Assembly (NCBI RefSeq): GCF_900114155.1
Contig: NZ_FOSC01000002.1
Location: 1-64,000, forward strand
DNA from: Marinobacter persicus
Lineage (GTDB): Bacteria; Pseudomonadota; Gammaproteobacteria; Pseudomonadales; Oleiphilaceae
Direction of reading: 5' to 3'
Length of the DNA stretch: 64,000 nt
Every line of letters begins with the position of its first letter. The stretch's first letter is position 1. The notes under the pieces were generated by a model, which was given only the letters and a program-made list of their open reading frames with translations, did not search any database and had not been told where the DNA came from. This document shows positions 36,472 to 45,782 of the stretch, piece by piece. The position numbers and the translations under genes were made by a program.

Positions 36472-36586
36472 TCTGTGGTGGTCCGTTTGAGTCAGAATTC
36501 AGGGTGGTAAGAGTCGGCAGCGATCTTAGCAGGGCGGCTGCGGGTTGAACAGACGAGTTGAGTCGTCAGTGATGATACTGAATGCG

Positions 36587-37324
36587 TCAGTTGCCCGCTT
36601 TGTCATCGTTTCCTGTAAACCGGTAGCCGACGCTGGGCTCCGTCTGAATGTAATGTTGCTCGGTTGGGTCGTCGCCCAGCTTTTGTCTCAATCTTCCAAT
36701 AAGAATGCGCAGGTAGTGTGTGTCTTTGGTGTGCGTCGGACCCCAGATATCTTTTAATAGCTGCGATTGGGTCACGATTTTCCCGTCTGCCAGCATTATA
36801 GCTTTTAAAACGGCAAATTCTTTTGGGGTGAGTTTGATGGGGGTGTCGTTTACCACGATTTTTCGAAGGGAAAGATCGATGTACAAGGTGCCGTCGTCAA
36901 ACACGACCGGGGCTTCCGGAGTGGACGCATTTTGTTGCTGCTGGCTGCGCAGCTGGGTTCGAACCCGGGCCAGCAACTCATCGACGCCAAAGGGCTTGGT
37001 GACGTAATCATTGGCACCCAGGTCCAGAGCCTTCACTTTTTCCAGTTCCCTGTCGCGGACCGACAGAATGATGACCGGCGCGGACGACCATTCTCTCAGA
37101 CCAGCCAATACTTCCGAACCGTCCATGTCCGGCAGCCCCAGATCCAGAATCACAAGCTCCGGTGAATGTCGTGCACATAGCCCCAATCCGGTTTCACCAT
37201 TCTCCGCTTCGAGTAGCTCGTAGCCTTCGGTTTTCAGGCTGATGCGCAGAAAATGCCGAATTTGCGGTTCGTCGTCGATAATCAGAACGCAGGGTTTTTC
37301 CCGGTTTTGTGCTGGCACTGTCAT
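36587..37324 (-). CDS. kdpE: KdpE response regulator
   Basis: 245 aa OmpR/PhoB-family regulator: receiver (residues 10-120; acidic pair DDEPQIRHF, acceptor Asp in LVILDLGLPDMDGSEV, Lys in YVTKPFGVDE) and a winged-helix DNA-binding domain (about 145-240; LTPKEFAVLKAIMLADGKIV, ending RLRQKL). KdpD phosphorylates it under K+ limitation, and it activates kdpFABC. It overlaps kdpD by 4 bases and ends the seven-gene kdp transcript. Likely binding sites are the tandem GGCGTAAAAA repeats upstream of kdpF and the related repeats upstream of ktrA. Confidence 0.96.
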   Translation of the reverse strand: MTVPAQNREKPCVLIIDDEPQIRHFLRISLKTEGYELLEAENGETGLGLCARHSPELVILDLGLPDMDGSEVLAGLREWSSAPVIILSVRDRELEKVKALDLGANDYVTKPFGVDELLARVRTQLRSQQQQNASTPEAPVVFDDGTLYIDLSLRKIVVNDTPIKLTPKEFAVLKAIMLADGKIVTQSQLLKDIWGPTHTKDTHYLRILIGRLRQKLGDDPTEQHYIQTEPSVGYRFTGNDDKAGN

Positions 37325-39999
37325 TCACTGGCTTCCTGATGGGTCTCTTGTCCAGGGGATTCTAGCAGGGGTAATGCCATCTCGATGGTGGCGCCCCGAC
37401 CATTCGGGCCGGCCAAAGCCTGAATGCGACCGCCATGGGCAGCGACCATGCCATGGCAAATGGCCAGACCAAGTCCACTTCCGTGAGGGCCCCGGTCGCC
37501 CTCCCCTCCTGTGAAGAACATATCGAATACCTGATCGCGTTGATCCTCCGGAATGCCCGGTCCTTCGTCCGAAATGGCGATGATCAATTCATCATTCTCC
37601 CGGCGGGCCCGGATGTTCAGAGTTGAACCATCCGGTGCGAACTTGGCGGCGTTTTCCAGAACATTGACCAGCGCCTGCTCAATAAGAGCCGGGTGCACAA
37701 AAAGCAACGGCAGATCCTCTTCTACCTCTCGCTCAACACGGACTTTCGACATCAGGTTCCGGGTCCGCCTCAGCGCTGAGGAAAGAATGTCGGTCAGGGC
37801 GATCCAGTCCCGTTCAATCTTCAGCGTACCGTGGCCCAGTTTGGTCATATCCAGCAGGTTCCGGATGTAGCGGTCCAGACGTTCGCCTTCGCCGAGTACA
37901 GTATCCAGAAGGCTTTCGCGATCCTCATCCGACAGTCTGTGGAACATGGATTTCAGGGTGCTGGCGGAACCAATCATGGATGAGAGCGGTGTGCGCAGGT
38001 CATGGGAGATGGAAGAAAGCAGGGCAGAGCGTAGCCGCTCGGTTTCTTCGGCTACCCTTGATTCGGACAGGTTCGCGGCCAGGCGGGTACGAAACCACGC
38101 CAGGCCTAGCTGATGCACGTAAACGCTGATGGCCAGGCCGCGATAATACTCCGGGCTCATGTCGTCTACCCGCAGACCGAGCACGCCATATACGTCGCCG
38201 TCGGCTTCGATGGGTTCAAAGCGCCATGGAAGGCTGTTCAACGTGTCAGAAAAAGCCCCACTGGGTTTGGCGTTTTTGATGGCCCAGTCAATGGCGGATC
38301 GATCTGAATCGTTTAACGGATGAGAGGGTCCGCCCAGGGTCACGACTTCAATCGCCTCGTTCTCTGGGCTCCGCTGCGCGATCACCAATGGTCGTTTCAA
38401 TTGCCCATATAGAGCCTCGACAGCTTCTGTCTGAACCGATGTAATATCAGGTGCGGATGCGAGGCGACGGGTAAACTCCAGTTGGTCGTCGGTGAGGTCG
38501 TTTGAGGCACGCAACATTTGAACCTGGTCTCGCAATCGGCCGGCAAGGTTTCCACCGGTGACAGCAATAACCAGGAAGAACACGACAGTCAGAAGTTCAT
38601 CAGTATCGGTCATCTGGAAGGTCAGCCGGGGATCTGTAAAGAAGAAGTTGTAGGTCAGAAAACTCAATATCGCCGTGAACAGTGCGGGCCGGATACCGGT
38701 GCGAGCCGCCACCCAGAGTACAGAGGTCAGAAAGATGAGTGAAAGGTTGCCCAGTGGCAGTATGTTTTCAAGTCCCATGGATATCACTGTGGCAAAGCCA
38801 ACACTGGCCACGGCCCACGCATAGTCTTTCCATTGGAATGGCTGGCCGGACAATGCAATCAACCGACGGCGCTGCTTTCTGGGTACTGGAATAAAGGTGA
38901 CTTCAAAGGCTTCCGCCTGTTGCAGAAGTGCGCGGCTGGTGGACTTTTTAAAGTGCCACCAGCGATTGTGGGAGCGCCCGAGAATCAGCGTGGTAACGTT
39001 CTGGTCCCGGGCAAACGCCAGGATCTCTTCGGCCACGTTGTGCCCTCGAAGGGTTTTGACCTCAGCACCCAATCGGGAAGCAAGATCAAACGTTTTTTCC
39101 AGTCGTTGCCGCTCGTCCGAGCCCGCCCGGCCATTGTCCACGGTGACCACCGTCCAGGGCGCCTTACGTCGTTCGGCGAGCCGCCGAGCTGCGCGCACCA
39201 GGGCTTCACCCTGACCCGATCCGTCCACCGCAACCAGCATCCTGGCTCGAATGTGCCAGGGGCCTTCGATCCCTCGGGAGTGCATTGTATCCCGCACATC
39301 GGAATCCAATCGCTCGGCAATGGCCTGAACCGCGAGCTCTCGCAGGGCCGCCAGGTTGGATGGCGAGAAATATCCATCCATCGCGGCCCGGGCCTGCTCG
39401 GGGACATAGACCTTCCCTTGTTTTAAGCGCTCCAGGAGTTCCGAGGGAGCGAGATCCACCAATACAATGTCCCGGGCGCGCTCCAAGAGGGAGTCAGGAA
39501 CGGTTTCTCGCATCCGCACCCCCGTGATACTGGCAACCACATCCGATAGACTTTCCAGGTGTTGGATGTTTATCGCCGTCCAGACGGTAATGCCCTGATC
39601 CAGCAGTTCTTCTATGTCCTGGTAACGTCTCGGGTGACGGGTTCCCGGGATATTCCGATGAGCCAGTTCATCCAGCAGCAGCACGTCTGGTTGTCGTGCC
39701 AGGGCGGCATCGAGATCGAATTCCCGAAACCGATTGCCAGCGTATTCGATCTCTTTTGACGGAATCTGCTCAAGTCCTTCGCACAGGGCCAGAGTGTCGG
39801 CCCTCCCATGGGTTTCGGCTATACCGACTACAACATCGACACCTTGCCGCTTCAGCTCATGGGCGGCCTGAAGCATCTGATAGGTTTTGCCGACACCGGG
39901 GGCGGCTCCCAGAAAGACTTTTAGCCCCCCGGCCGATTCACGCTCCTGAGTCTTCAGGAGCGCGTCGGGGTTGGGGCGATGATAGTCGCCGTTATTCAA
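37321..39999 (-). CDS. kdpD: KdpD sensor histidine kinase
   Basis: 892 aa. N-terminal KdpD domain (about 20-235) with Walker A-like FLGAAPGVGKTYQML; universal-stress-protein-like domain (about 245-370; LGRSHNRWWHF); four membrane helices (DUF4118, about 395-500); a GAF-like region; HisKA with His in SISHDLRTPLSSM; and HATPase_c (NVLENAAKFAPDG, DEGPGIPEDQ, GSGLGLAICHG). It senses low K+/osmotic state and phosphorylates KdpE. It overlaps kdpC and kdpE by 4 bases on each side, so kdpFABC and kdpDE form one tightly coupled unit. Confidence 0.97.
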   Translation of the reverse strand: MNNGDYHRPNPDALLKTQERESAGGLKVFLGAAPGVGKTYQMLQAAHELKRQGVDVVVGIAETHGRADTLALCEGLEQIPSKEIEYAGNRFREFDLDAALARQPDVLLLDELAHRNIPGTRHPRRYQDIEELLDQGITVWTAINIQHLESLSDVVASITGVRMRETVPDSLLERARDIVLVDLAPSELLERLKQGKVYVPEQARAAMDGYFSPSNLAALRELAVQAIAERLDSDVRDTMHSRGIEGPWHIRARMLVAVDGSGQGEALVRAARRLAERRKAPWTVVTVDNGRAGSDERQRLEKTFDLASRLGAEVKTLRGHNVAEEILAFARDQNVTTLILGRSHNRWWHFKKSTSRALLQQAEAFEVTFIPVPRKQRRRLIALSGQPFQWKDYAWAVASVGFATVISMGLENILPLGNLSLIFLTSVLWVAARTGIRPALFTAILSFLTYNFFFTDPRLTFQMTDTDELLTVVFFLVIAVTGGNLAGRLRDQVQMLRASNDLTDDQLEFTRRLASAPDITSVQTEAVEALYGQLKRPLVIAQRSPENEAIEVVTLGGPSHPLNDSDRSAIDWAIKNAKPSGAFSDTLNSLPWRFEPIEADGDVYGVLGLRVDDMSPEYYRGLAISVYVHQLGLAWFRTRLAANLSESRVAEETERLRSALLSSISHDLRTPLSSMIGSASTLKSMFHRLSDEDRESLLDTVLGEGERLDRYIRNLLDMTKLGHGTLKIERDWIALTDILSSALRRTRNLMSKVRVEREVEEDLPLLFVHPALIEQALVNVLENAAKFAPDGSTLNIRARRENDELIIAISDEGPGIPEDQRDQVFDMFFTGGEGDRGPHGSGLGLAICHGMVAAHGGRIQALAGPNGRGATIEMALPLLESPGQETHQEASE

Positions 40000-40598
40000 T
40001 CAAAAGACTCCTTTCCATCCAGTGCCAGGTTAATCCTTAGAACATTGACTCGACGCTGGCCGAAAATACCCAGTGTGGGACCTTCAGTGTATCTTGCAAT
40101 CAGCTCGTTTACCCGGGAAACGGGAATGTCCCGGGCTTTTGCGACACGCTCAGCCTGCACAATGGCTGATTCCGGTGAGATGTGAGGATCTATGCCTGAA
40201 CCTGAGGCTGCGAGCAAATCTACAGGAATTGAGTCAGGGGCAACACCTTCCCTTTGCGCAATGCTGTCAGAATCCTCGGCGATGCGGCTCCGCAAGTCGG
40301 GATTGCTGGCTGCGTAGTTCGAGCCCCCGACGGAAAATGGATCGTAGTTTGCTGCGGAGGGCCGACCGTGAAAGTATTCCGGGGCTGTGAATGGTTGTCC
40401 AACCAATTCGGATCCTACTGCGATATCGTCAACAATAATCATGCTGCCAAAGGCTTGATGCGGAAACATCACCTTGCCAGCAGTCGTGACCAGAAGGGGG
40501 TATAACCCTCCACATAGCAAGACGAAGACAATGGCCGCTCTGACAGCAGTAAGCCAGGAAGCAGAGCGGTTAGCGGCTACAGAATTTGATTCAGTCAT
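39996..40598 (-). CDS. kdpC: K+-transporting ATPase subunit C
   Basis: 200 aa, single N-terminal membrane helix (AAIVFVLLCGGLYPLLVTTAG) and a periplasmic domain. Family segments GSELVGQPFTAPEYFHGRPSA, SAASNPDLRSR-like NYAASNPDL, ASGSGIDPHISPESA and LGIFGQRRVNVLRIN are present. KdpC stabilises the KdpFABC complex and helps gate K+ in KdpA. It lies 13 bp after kdpB and overlaps kdpD by 4 bases. Confidence 0.96.
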   Translation of the reverse strand: MTESNSVAANRSASWLTAVRAAIVFVLLCGGLYPLLVTTAGKVMFPHQAFGSMIIVDDIAVGSELVGQPFTAPEYFHGRPSAANYDPFSVGGSNYAASNPDLRSRIAEDSDSIAQREGVAPDSIPVDLLAASGSGIDPHISPESAIVQAERVAKARDIPVSRVNELIARYTEGPTLGIFGQRRVNVLRINLALDGKESFD

Positions 40599-40611
40599 GA
40601 TGTTGGTCTCC

Positions 40612-42633
40612 TCAAACGACCACGGTAAGCATCAGGTCCAGCGCCTTGATGGCCGCGAACGGCAACAACAGCCCACCCAACCCGAAAATCAGAAGGTTAC
40701 GACGCAGCAGCTGCGTTGCGCTGGCCGGCTTGAACTGGACACCTTTCAACGCGAACGGAATCAGAACCGGTATGATCAAGGCGTTGAAAATGGTTGCCGC
40801 CAGCACCGCGCTCATCGGATTCGAGAGGTTCAGTATGTTGAGCGCGTCCAGTGCCGGCAGGCTCGTTACGAACAGTGCAGGCAGGATGGCGAAGTACTTG
40901 GCTACGTCATTGGCCAGGGAGAAGGTAGTCAGTGAGCCTCGGGTGATCAGAAGCTGTTTGCCAATTTCCACCACCTGCAGCAGTTTGCCGGGATCGGAAT
41001 CCAGATCGACCATATTGCCCGCCTCCCGTGCTGCCTGAGTGCCAGAATTCATGGCGAGCCCCAGGTCGGCCTGGGCCAGGGCCGGGGCATCGTTGGTGCC
41101 GTCACCCATCATCGCCACCATGCGGCCCTCAGCCTGCTCTTTGCGGATAATATCCAGTTTCTGCTCCGGGGTGGCCTCGGCGACGAAGTCGTCAACGCCG
41201 GCCTCGGCAGCAATAGCGGCGGCAGTCACCGGGTTGTCACCGGTAATCATCACCGTTTTAACGCCCATTTCCCGTAGTTTGGCGAACCGTTCCTTGATCC
41301 CGGACTTGATCACATCAGACAAGGCGATAACGCCGAGTACGCGATTGTCTTCAGACACCACCAGCGGGGTTGCACCGTTCTTGGCGACCCGGTCTACCAG
41401 GCGGTCGGTTTCCTGCGGATAGTGTCCGCCATTCTCGGTGATGAATTTGCGAATCGCATCCGTGGCGCCTTTGCGAAGAATCCGACCGTCGGGCAGATCC
41501 ACACCGGACATGCGGGTGTTGGCGGAGAACTCGATGAACTCTGTACCCTCTGAAGCTTCAGCGTCTGAGCCTTTGTCTCGCGCCAGGGCGACTACCGATT
41601 TGCCCTCAGGGGTCGGGTCGGCCAGGGAAGTCAGCAGTGCCGCATCCCTCAAGGTGCCAGGCGCTACGCCCTGAACGGCTTCAAAGGCGGTGGCTTTGCG
41701 GTCGCCCAGCGTGATGGTGCCGGTCTTATCGAGCAGAAGGGTATCGATGGAACCGGCTACCTCAACCGCCTTACCGGATTTAGCGATCACGTTCGCGCGC
41801 ATGGCACGGTCCATCCCCGCGATACCGATGGCCGGAAGCAAACCACCAATGGTGGTTGGAATCAGGCACACCAGCAGTGCGACCAGAACCGAAAATGAGG
41901 GAGTGGCCCCCACAAATCCGCCGAAGGGCACCAGAGTCACCACCACAATCAGGAACACCAGAGTCATGGCGGCAAGCAGAACCGACAGTGCCAGCTCGCT
42001 TGGGGTTTTCTGACGTTTTGCGCCTTCAACCAGGGCGATCATGCGATCCAGCAGCGAGTTACCGGGGTCTACCGTTACCTCAACCACAATCTCGTCGGAA
42101 AGCACTTTGGTTCCGGCACTCACGCCGCTGTTGTCCGTGCGAGCCTCCCGCAGTACAGGCGCGGATTCGCCGGTTACCGCTGATTCGTTGATGGTCGCAG
42201 CGCCGGTGACAATTTCACCGTCGGCGGGGATCAGCTCGTTGGGTTTCACCAACACGCGGTCGCCCCGTCGAAGGTCTGTCGCTGCGACTTCCTTATGCTG
42301 GTCACCGTCCAGCTTGCGGGCTTTCAGATCTTTCCTTGTCGCCCTGAGTGCGCCTGCCTGGGCTTTCCCGCGAGCCTCGGCCACGGATTCAGCGCCATTG
42401 GCAAACAGCACGGTAAACAACAGAATGGCGCAGATGGCGAAATCAAGCCCGGCGGGTTCACCCTGGGCCAGGTGGGTAAGGCCCAGAAGGAAGGTAACCA
42501 GGGTGCCGACACCGACAACCATCATGACCGGATTTCGGGCCAGATCCTTCGGCGAAAGACGCTTAATTGACTGGCCAACAACGCTGCCCAGATCAAGCGA
42601 GTCAGTCATTTTAGGGGTTTTCTTGGACATCAT
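40612..42633 (-). CDS. kdpB: K+-transporting P-type ATPase, subunit B
   Basis: 673-aa P-type ATPase, the ATP-hydrolysing subunit of KdpFABC. Phosphorylation motif [12 protein letters not shown] (Asp), TGES-type loop [12 protein letters not shown] with a Ser that in E. coli is an inhibitory phosphorylation site, nucleotide-binding [10 protein letters not shown], and the hinge [16 protein letters not shown]. The ATG at 42633 begins MMSKKTP; a second Met follows directly. Only 10 bp separate it from kdpA. Confidence 0.97.
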   Translation of the reverse strand: MMSKKTPKMTDSLDLGSVVGQSIKRLSPKDLARNPVMMVVGVGTLVTFLLGLTHLAQGEPAGLDFAICAILLFTVLFANGAESVAEARGKAQAGALRATRKDLKARKLDGDQHKEVAATDLRRGDRVLVKPNELIPADGEIVTGAATINESAVTGESAPVLREARTDNSGVSAGTKVLSDEIVVEVTVDPGNSLLDRMIALVEGAKRQKTPSELALSVLLAAMTLVFLIVVVTLVPFGGFVGATPSFSVLVALLVCLIPTTIGGLLPAIGIAGMDRAMRANVIAKSGKAVEVAGSIDTLLLDKTGTITLGDRKATAFEAVQGVAPGTLRDAALLTSLADPTPEGKSVVALARDKGSDAEASEGTEFIEFSANTRMSGVDLPDGRILRKGATDAIRKFITENGGHYPQETDRLVDRVAKNGATPLVVSEDNRVLGVIALSDVIKSGIKERFAKLREMGVKTVMITGDNPVTAAAIAAEAGVDDFVAEATPEQKLDIIRKEQAEGRMVAMMGDGTNDAPALAQADLGLAMNSGTQAAREAGNMVDLDSDPGKLLQVVEIGKQLLITRGSLTTFSLANDVAKYFAILPALFVTSLPALDALNILNLSNPMSAVLAATIFNALIIPVLIPFALKGVQFKPASATQLLRRNLLIFGLGGLLLPFAAIKALDLMLTVVV

Positions 42634-42643
42634 CGTTCTCCAC

Positions 42644-44356
42644 TCAGGACATCAGAGCCAGGGCTTCAGCGATCGGGCCTAGAATCAGCACCGGCATAAA
42701 GCTCAGCAGGGTAAACATCACAATCACCGCCAGAGTCATCAGCCCGAAGGTGGGCGTATCTATGCTCAGGCTACCGCGACCTTCAGGAGCGGAACGCTTG
42801 GCCGCGAGAGAGGCTGCAACCGCCAGTGGTGCCAGGATGGGGATGAAACGACCGAGAGCGAGATTGACCGCGCAGGTCACGTTCCACCAGACGCTGTCAT
42901 CGCCAAGACCCTCAAAACCGGAGCCGTTATTTGCAAACGCTGAGGTGTACTCGTAAATAACCTGACTGATGCCATGGAAGCCCGGGTTGGAGTTACCGGT
43001 CAGTGCCGGGAAGGCCACCGTGATGGCGCTGAAACCCAGGATCAGCAGGGGCTGGATTAACAAAGCGATACATACCAACTTCATTTCCCTGGTCTCCAGG
43101 GCCTTACCGGCAATTTCCGGTGCCCGCCCGATCATCAGAGAGCCAAGAAAGGCGGCCAGTAACAGGAATAGAAGGAAGCCAATAAGCCCGACGCCAATAC
43201 CACCAAAGGTGACGTTGATGAACATGTCTATCATCGGAATCATGCCGCCAATGGGATTGAAGCTGTCATGCATGCCGTTGACGGAGCCATTGGAGGTCTG
43301 CGTGGTCCAGCTGCCCCAGAGCGCAGTAGCAGAGGCACCGAAACGCACTTCTTTACCCTCCAGGTTCGGACCCTCCGCAGCCAGACCAGAAAACGCAGCG
43401 TTTGGCTGGTTTTCCGACCAGATGGCAACGGAAGTGAGCGAGACAGACATCACCACCATTACACCCATCACCACCATGGCCAGTCGGCGACGGCCGGTCA
43501 TAAAGCCAAGGGCAAAGACCAGAGCTGCGGGAATCAGGACGAGGGAAACCGTCTGTACAAAGTTGCTGACAGGGGTGGGGTTTTCCAGTGGCACGCTGGA
43601 GTTGGGGCCATACCAGCCACCGCCATTGGTGCCCACTTGTTTGATAGCGACCATGGGAGCTACCGGGCCGATCGGAATATTCTGTTCCGTCATGCCAGCG
43701 GTCTGGTCCAGCGGGATCGCGGTACGGGCACCTTCATAACTGTTGGGAACACCCTGCGAGGCGATAATGAGGGCCACAACCGCTGCTACAGGCAACATTA
43801 CACGGACAACGGCGCGGGTGATGTCCTCGTAGAAATTACCGACAGACACGGTGCCATCGGAAGAGGGCTGACTTTTCTTGTCAGAGCGCCCCAGCAAGGT
43901 GCGGACAATCGCAACCAGCGCCGCCATGCCTGCTGCCGGCGTTACCACCTGGAGCGTAACAATGCCGAAGGTATGTGCCAGATAGCTCAGTTGCGCCTGG
44001 CCGGAATAATGTTGCTGGTTGGTGTTGGTCAGAAACGAGACCGCCGTGTGCAGCGCCAGGTCCCAGCTCATGCCGCCAATACCGTCAGGGTTAAGGAAGA
44101 GCAGCCCCTGAGCCATCAACAGCCCGAATATGATCAGCACCAGTACCAGATGCAGTTTAAGCAGGGCCTTGCCGTAACCCTGCCAGCTCATGGGCTGCGA
44201 GGGATCTACCCCGAACAGCCGATACAGGCCACTTTCAACCGGCAGAAAAACAGCCCCGGCTGTTCCTTTTCCGCCGTTGAAAACGCCCGCAATGTACTTG
44301 CCCAATGGCCATGCCAGTAACAGCGTGACCGCATAGATAATGATGACCTCGTTCAC
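42644..44356 (-). CDS. kdpA: K+-transporting ATPase subunit A (K+ channel subunit)
   Basis: 570 aa, about ten membrane helices in four channel-like repeats related to Trk/Ktr and K+ channels. Filter-like segments [37 protein letters not shown] and [12 protein letters not shown] are present. It binds and passes K+ with high affinity. The start is the GTG at 44356, overlapping the stop of the small upstream ORF (GTGA); this coupling sets the start. Complete and intact. Confidence 0.97.
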   Translation of the reverse strand: MNEVIIIYAVTLLLAWPLGKYIAGVFNGGKGTAGAVFLPVESGLYRLFGVDPSQPMSWQGYGKALLKLHLVLVLIIFGLLMAQGLLFLNPDGIGGMSWDLALHTAVSFLTNTNQQHYSGQAQLSYLAHTFGIVTLQVVTPAAGMAALVAIVRTLLGRSDKKSQPSSDGTVSVGNFYEDITRAVVRVMLPVAAVVALIIASQGVPNSYEGARTAIPLDQTAGMTEQNIPIGPVAPMVAIKQVGTNGGGWYGPNSSVPLENPTPVSNFVQTVSLVLIPAALVFALGFMTGRRRLAMVVMGVMVVMSVSLTSVAIWSENQPNAAFSGLAAEGPNLEGKEVRFGASATALWGSWTTQTSNGSVNGMHDSFNPIGGMIPMIDMFINVTFGGIGVGLIGFLLFLLLAAFLGSLMIGRAPEIAGKALETREMKLVCIALLIQPLLILGFSAITVAFPALTGNSNPGFHGISQVIYEYTSAFANNGSGFEGLGDDSVWWNVTCAVNLALGRFIPILAPLAVAASLAAKRSAPEGRGSLSIDTPTFGLMTLAVIVMFTLLSFMPVLILGPIAEALALMS

Positions 44357-44433
44357 AGCCGTTCCTCCAGATCAATGAACAGGAAACACAGGCCAAACAG
44401 CCCCAGAATGATGCCGATACCGATAAGTGCCAT
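44353..44433 (-). CDS. Small membrane ORF between kdpF and kdpA
   Basis: 26 codons: a single hydrophobic helix (MALIGIGIILGLFGLC...) ending in an acidic/basic tail (IDLEERL). It begins 2 nt after the kdpF stop and its stop overlaps the kdpA GTG start, so it is embedded in the operon and probably translated by coupling. It is not KdpF, which is recognisable immediately upstream. Some other kdp operons carry a comparable second mini-ORF, but I know of no function. Candidate roles: an extra single-helix subunit of KdpFABC, or a translational coupler for kdpA. Confidence 0.6.
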   Translation of the reverse strand: MALIGIGIILGLFGLCFLFIDLEERL

Positions 44434-44435
44434 GA

Positions 44436-44516
44436 TCAGAACCTCTCGGGCCAGAGCAGGGCGGCGACTAGGTAGCCGCCGACTGCAACAGAAACAATTA
44501 ACAGGAAAATAGACAC
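44436..44516 (-). CDS. kdpF: KdpF, small stabilising subunit of KdpFABC
   Basis: 26-codon peptide with GTG start, MSIFLLIVSVAVGGYLVAAL then LWPERF; one membrane helix and the KdpF-typical Y-L-x-x-ALL-x-PERF ending. KdpF binds between KdpA and KdpB and stabilises the complex. An AAGGAG ribosome site lies 7 nt before the start. It is the first gene of the operon and is too short for routine gene callers. Confidence 0.85.
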   Translation of the reverse strand: MSIFLLIVSVAVGGYLVAALLWPERF

Positions 44517-44561
44517 GCTCAATCTCCTTCTGTGAGTTCGCCTTTCCATGGTGCTGGGGCC

Positions 44562-44622
44562 GGGCGTAAAAATTCGATGACCAAATCAGGGGCTGGGCGT
44601 AAAAAAGGCGTTAAAAATTCGA
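44562..44622 (-). promoter_or_regulatory. Candidate KdpE binding sites of the kdp promoter
   Basis: Plus-strand copies: GGGCGTAAAAATTCGA (44562-44577), GGCGTAAAAAA (44596-44606) and GGCGTTAAAAATTCGA (44607-44622). The last two are tandem with an 11-bp period, as expected for OmpR-family dimers. Read toward kdpF they give TTTTTAACGCC then TTTTTTACGCC, close to the T-rich KdpE site I recall for E. coli kdpFABC (TTTTTATA then TTTTTTTACA). They lie 46-106 bp before the kdpF start. Confidence 0.65.
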
Positions 44623-44694
44623 CACAACGCCCCACCTTTCTATTGCGGCAGGGTAGACTTCTCGACGTTTTGCGTTGCCCTTCAGAGGTGTGGA

Positions 44695-45759
44695 ATGTTC
44701 GCGTTGTTACGAAATCTGTTCAGTTTCTTTTGGCGTTGGCGCTTTTGGAAAACATTATTGGCCAGCGTTCTGACTTTGGCGTTGGCAGGGTGTAACCAGC
44801 CGCCCGGTCTGACCAAACTCAGTGGTCCCGCCCAAGGGACGACCTGGCACGTTAGCTTCTGGCAGCCGGATGGCGCAGACAGCGAAACCATTCAATCAGA
44901 GATTGTCTCGGAGCTGGAGCGACTTGATGCATTGATGTCTAACTACCGCTCGGACAGTGTTATTGAACGGTTTAACCACTCCGAAGCATCTGAGCCGGTG
45001 GAGGTAGGCCCCGAAATTGTCAGCCTGATCAATCGCGCGCGGGAGGTGAGCTTGGCCAGCCAAGGGTGCTATGACCTCACAGTCAAGCCCATTTTCGATC
45101 TTTGGGGGTTTAGTGGCCAGCAGGTTTCTGTTCCAGAAGAGGCTGAGCTCCACAACCGGCTGAAAGACATCGGGATGGATCGTTTGGCCACGAGATCCAC
45201 CACAGAACTCATTAAGTCCGCGCCAGGGCTTCAGGTCGATCTTTCTTCAATCGCTCAAGGGTACACCGTGGATAAAATGGCTGAAGTACTCGAATCCGCT
45301 GGCATCGAACATTATCTTGTAGAGCTGGGTGGAGAGTTGAAGACTCGGGGTCACAAGCCGGGCGGGGAGCCCTGGAGGGTTGCCATTGAAAGGCCGGCAC
45401 CAAGCGAACGATCGGTTCACAAGGTGGTCACTATCCATCGTGATACGCCCTTATCTGTGATGACATCGGGGACCTACCGTCATTACTTTGATGATCGGGG
45501 CCAACGCTACAGCCATGTGCTGGATGCCCGGACCGGCTGGCCCGTGGATCACTCCACAGTGTCGGTAACGGTCATTGATGGAGATCCCACCTGGGCAGAT
45601 GCGTGGTCCACAGCTTTGCTATGCCTGGGAACCGAGGAAGGTTCCGCTGTGGCCGACCGGAACGACATTGCGGCACTGTTTATTGAGCAGCAAAGTGGTC
45701 AACTCCATGAAACTACCACCGAGGCTTGGAACGCCCTCAAGAGTGTCGAGGTGGACTGA
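44695..45759 (+). CDS. apbE: FAD:protein FMN transferase (ApbE lipoprotein)
   Basis: 354 aa. N-terminal basic stretch and hydrophobic helix ending in a lipobox LALAGC, so it is a periplasmic lipoprotein. ApbE attaches FMN from FAD to Thr/Ser of target proteins such as NqrB/NqrC and RnfG. Family motifs: GTTWHVSFW, MSNYRSDSVIERFNHS, QVDLSSIAQGYTVD (substrate and FAD), VELGGELKTRGHKPGG, SVMTSGTYRHYF, and HVLDARTGWPVDH with the Mg-binding Asp and Thr/Asp near VSVTVIDGDPTWADAWSTAL. No flavinylation target is adjacent; it sits alone between divergent kdp and convergent ktrB. Confidence 0.95.
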   Translation: MFALLRNLFSFFWRWRFWKTLLASVLTLALAGCNQPPGLTKLSGPAQGTTWHVSFWQPDGADSETIQSEIVSELERLDALMSNYRSDSVIERFNHSEASEPVEVGPEIVSLINRAREVSLASQGCYDLTVKPIFDLWGFSGQQVSVPEEAELHNRLKDIGMDRLATRSTTELIKSAPGLQVDLSSIAQGYTVDKMAEVLESAGIEHYLVELGGELKTRGHKPGGEPWRVAIERPAPSERSVHKVVTIHRDTPLSVMTSGTYRHYFDDRGQRYSHVLDARTGWPVDHSTVSVTVIDGDPTWADAWSTALLCLGTEEGSAVADRNDIAALFIEQQSGQLHETTTEAWNALKSVEVD

Positions 45760-45782
45760 GCCTCTGTCAGTTTTGCGGTGGT

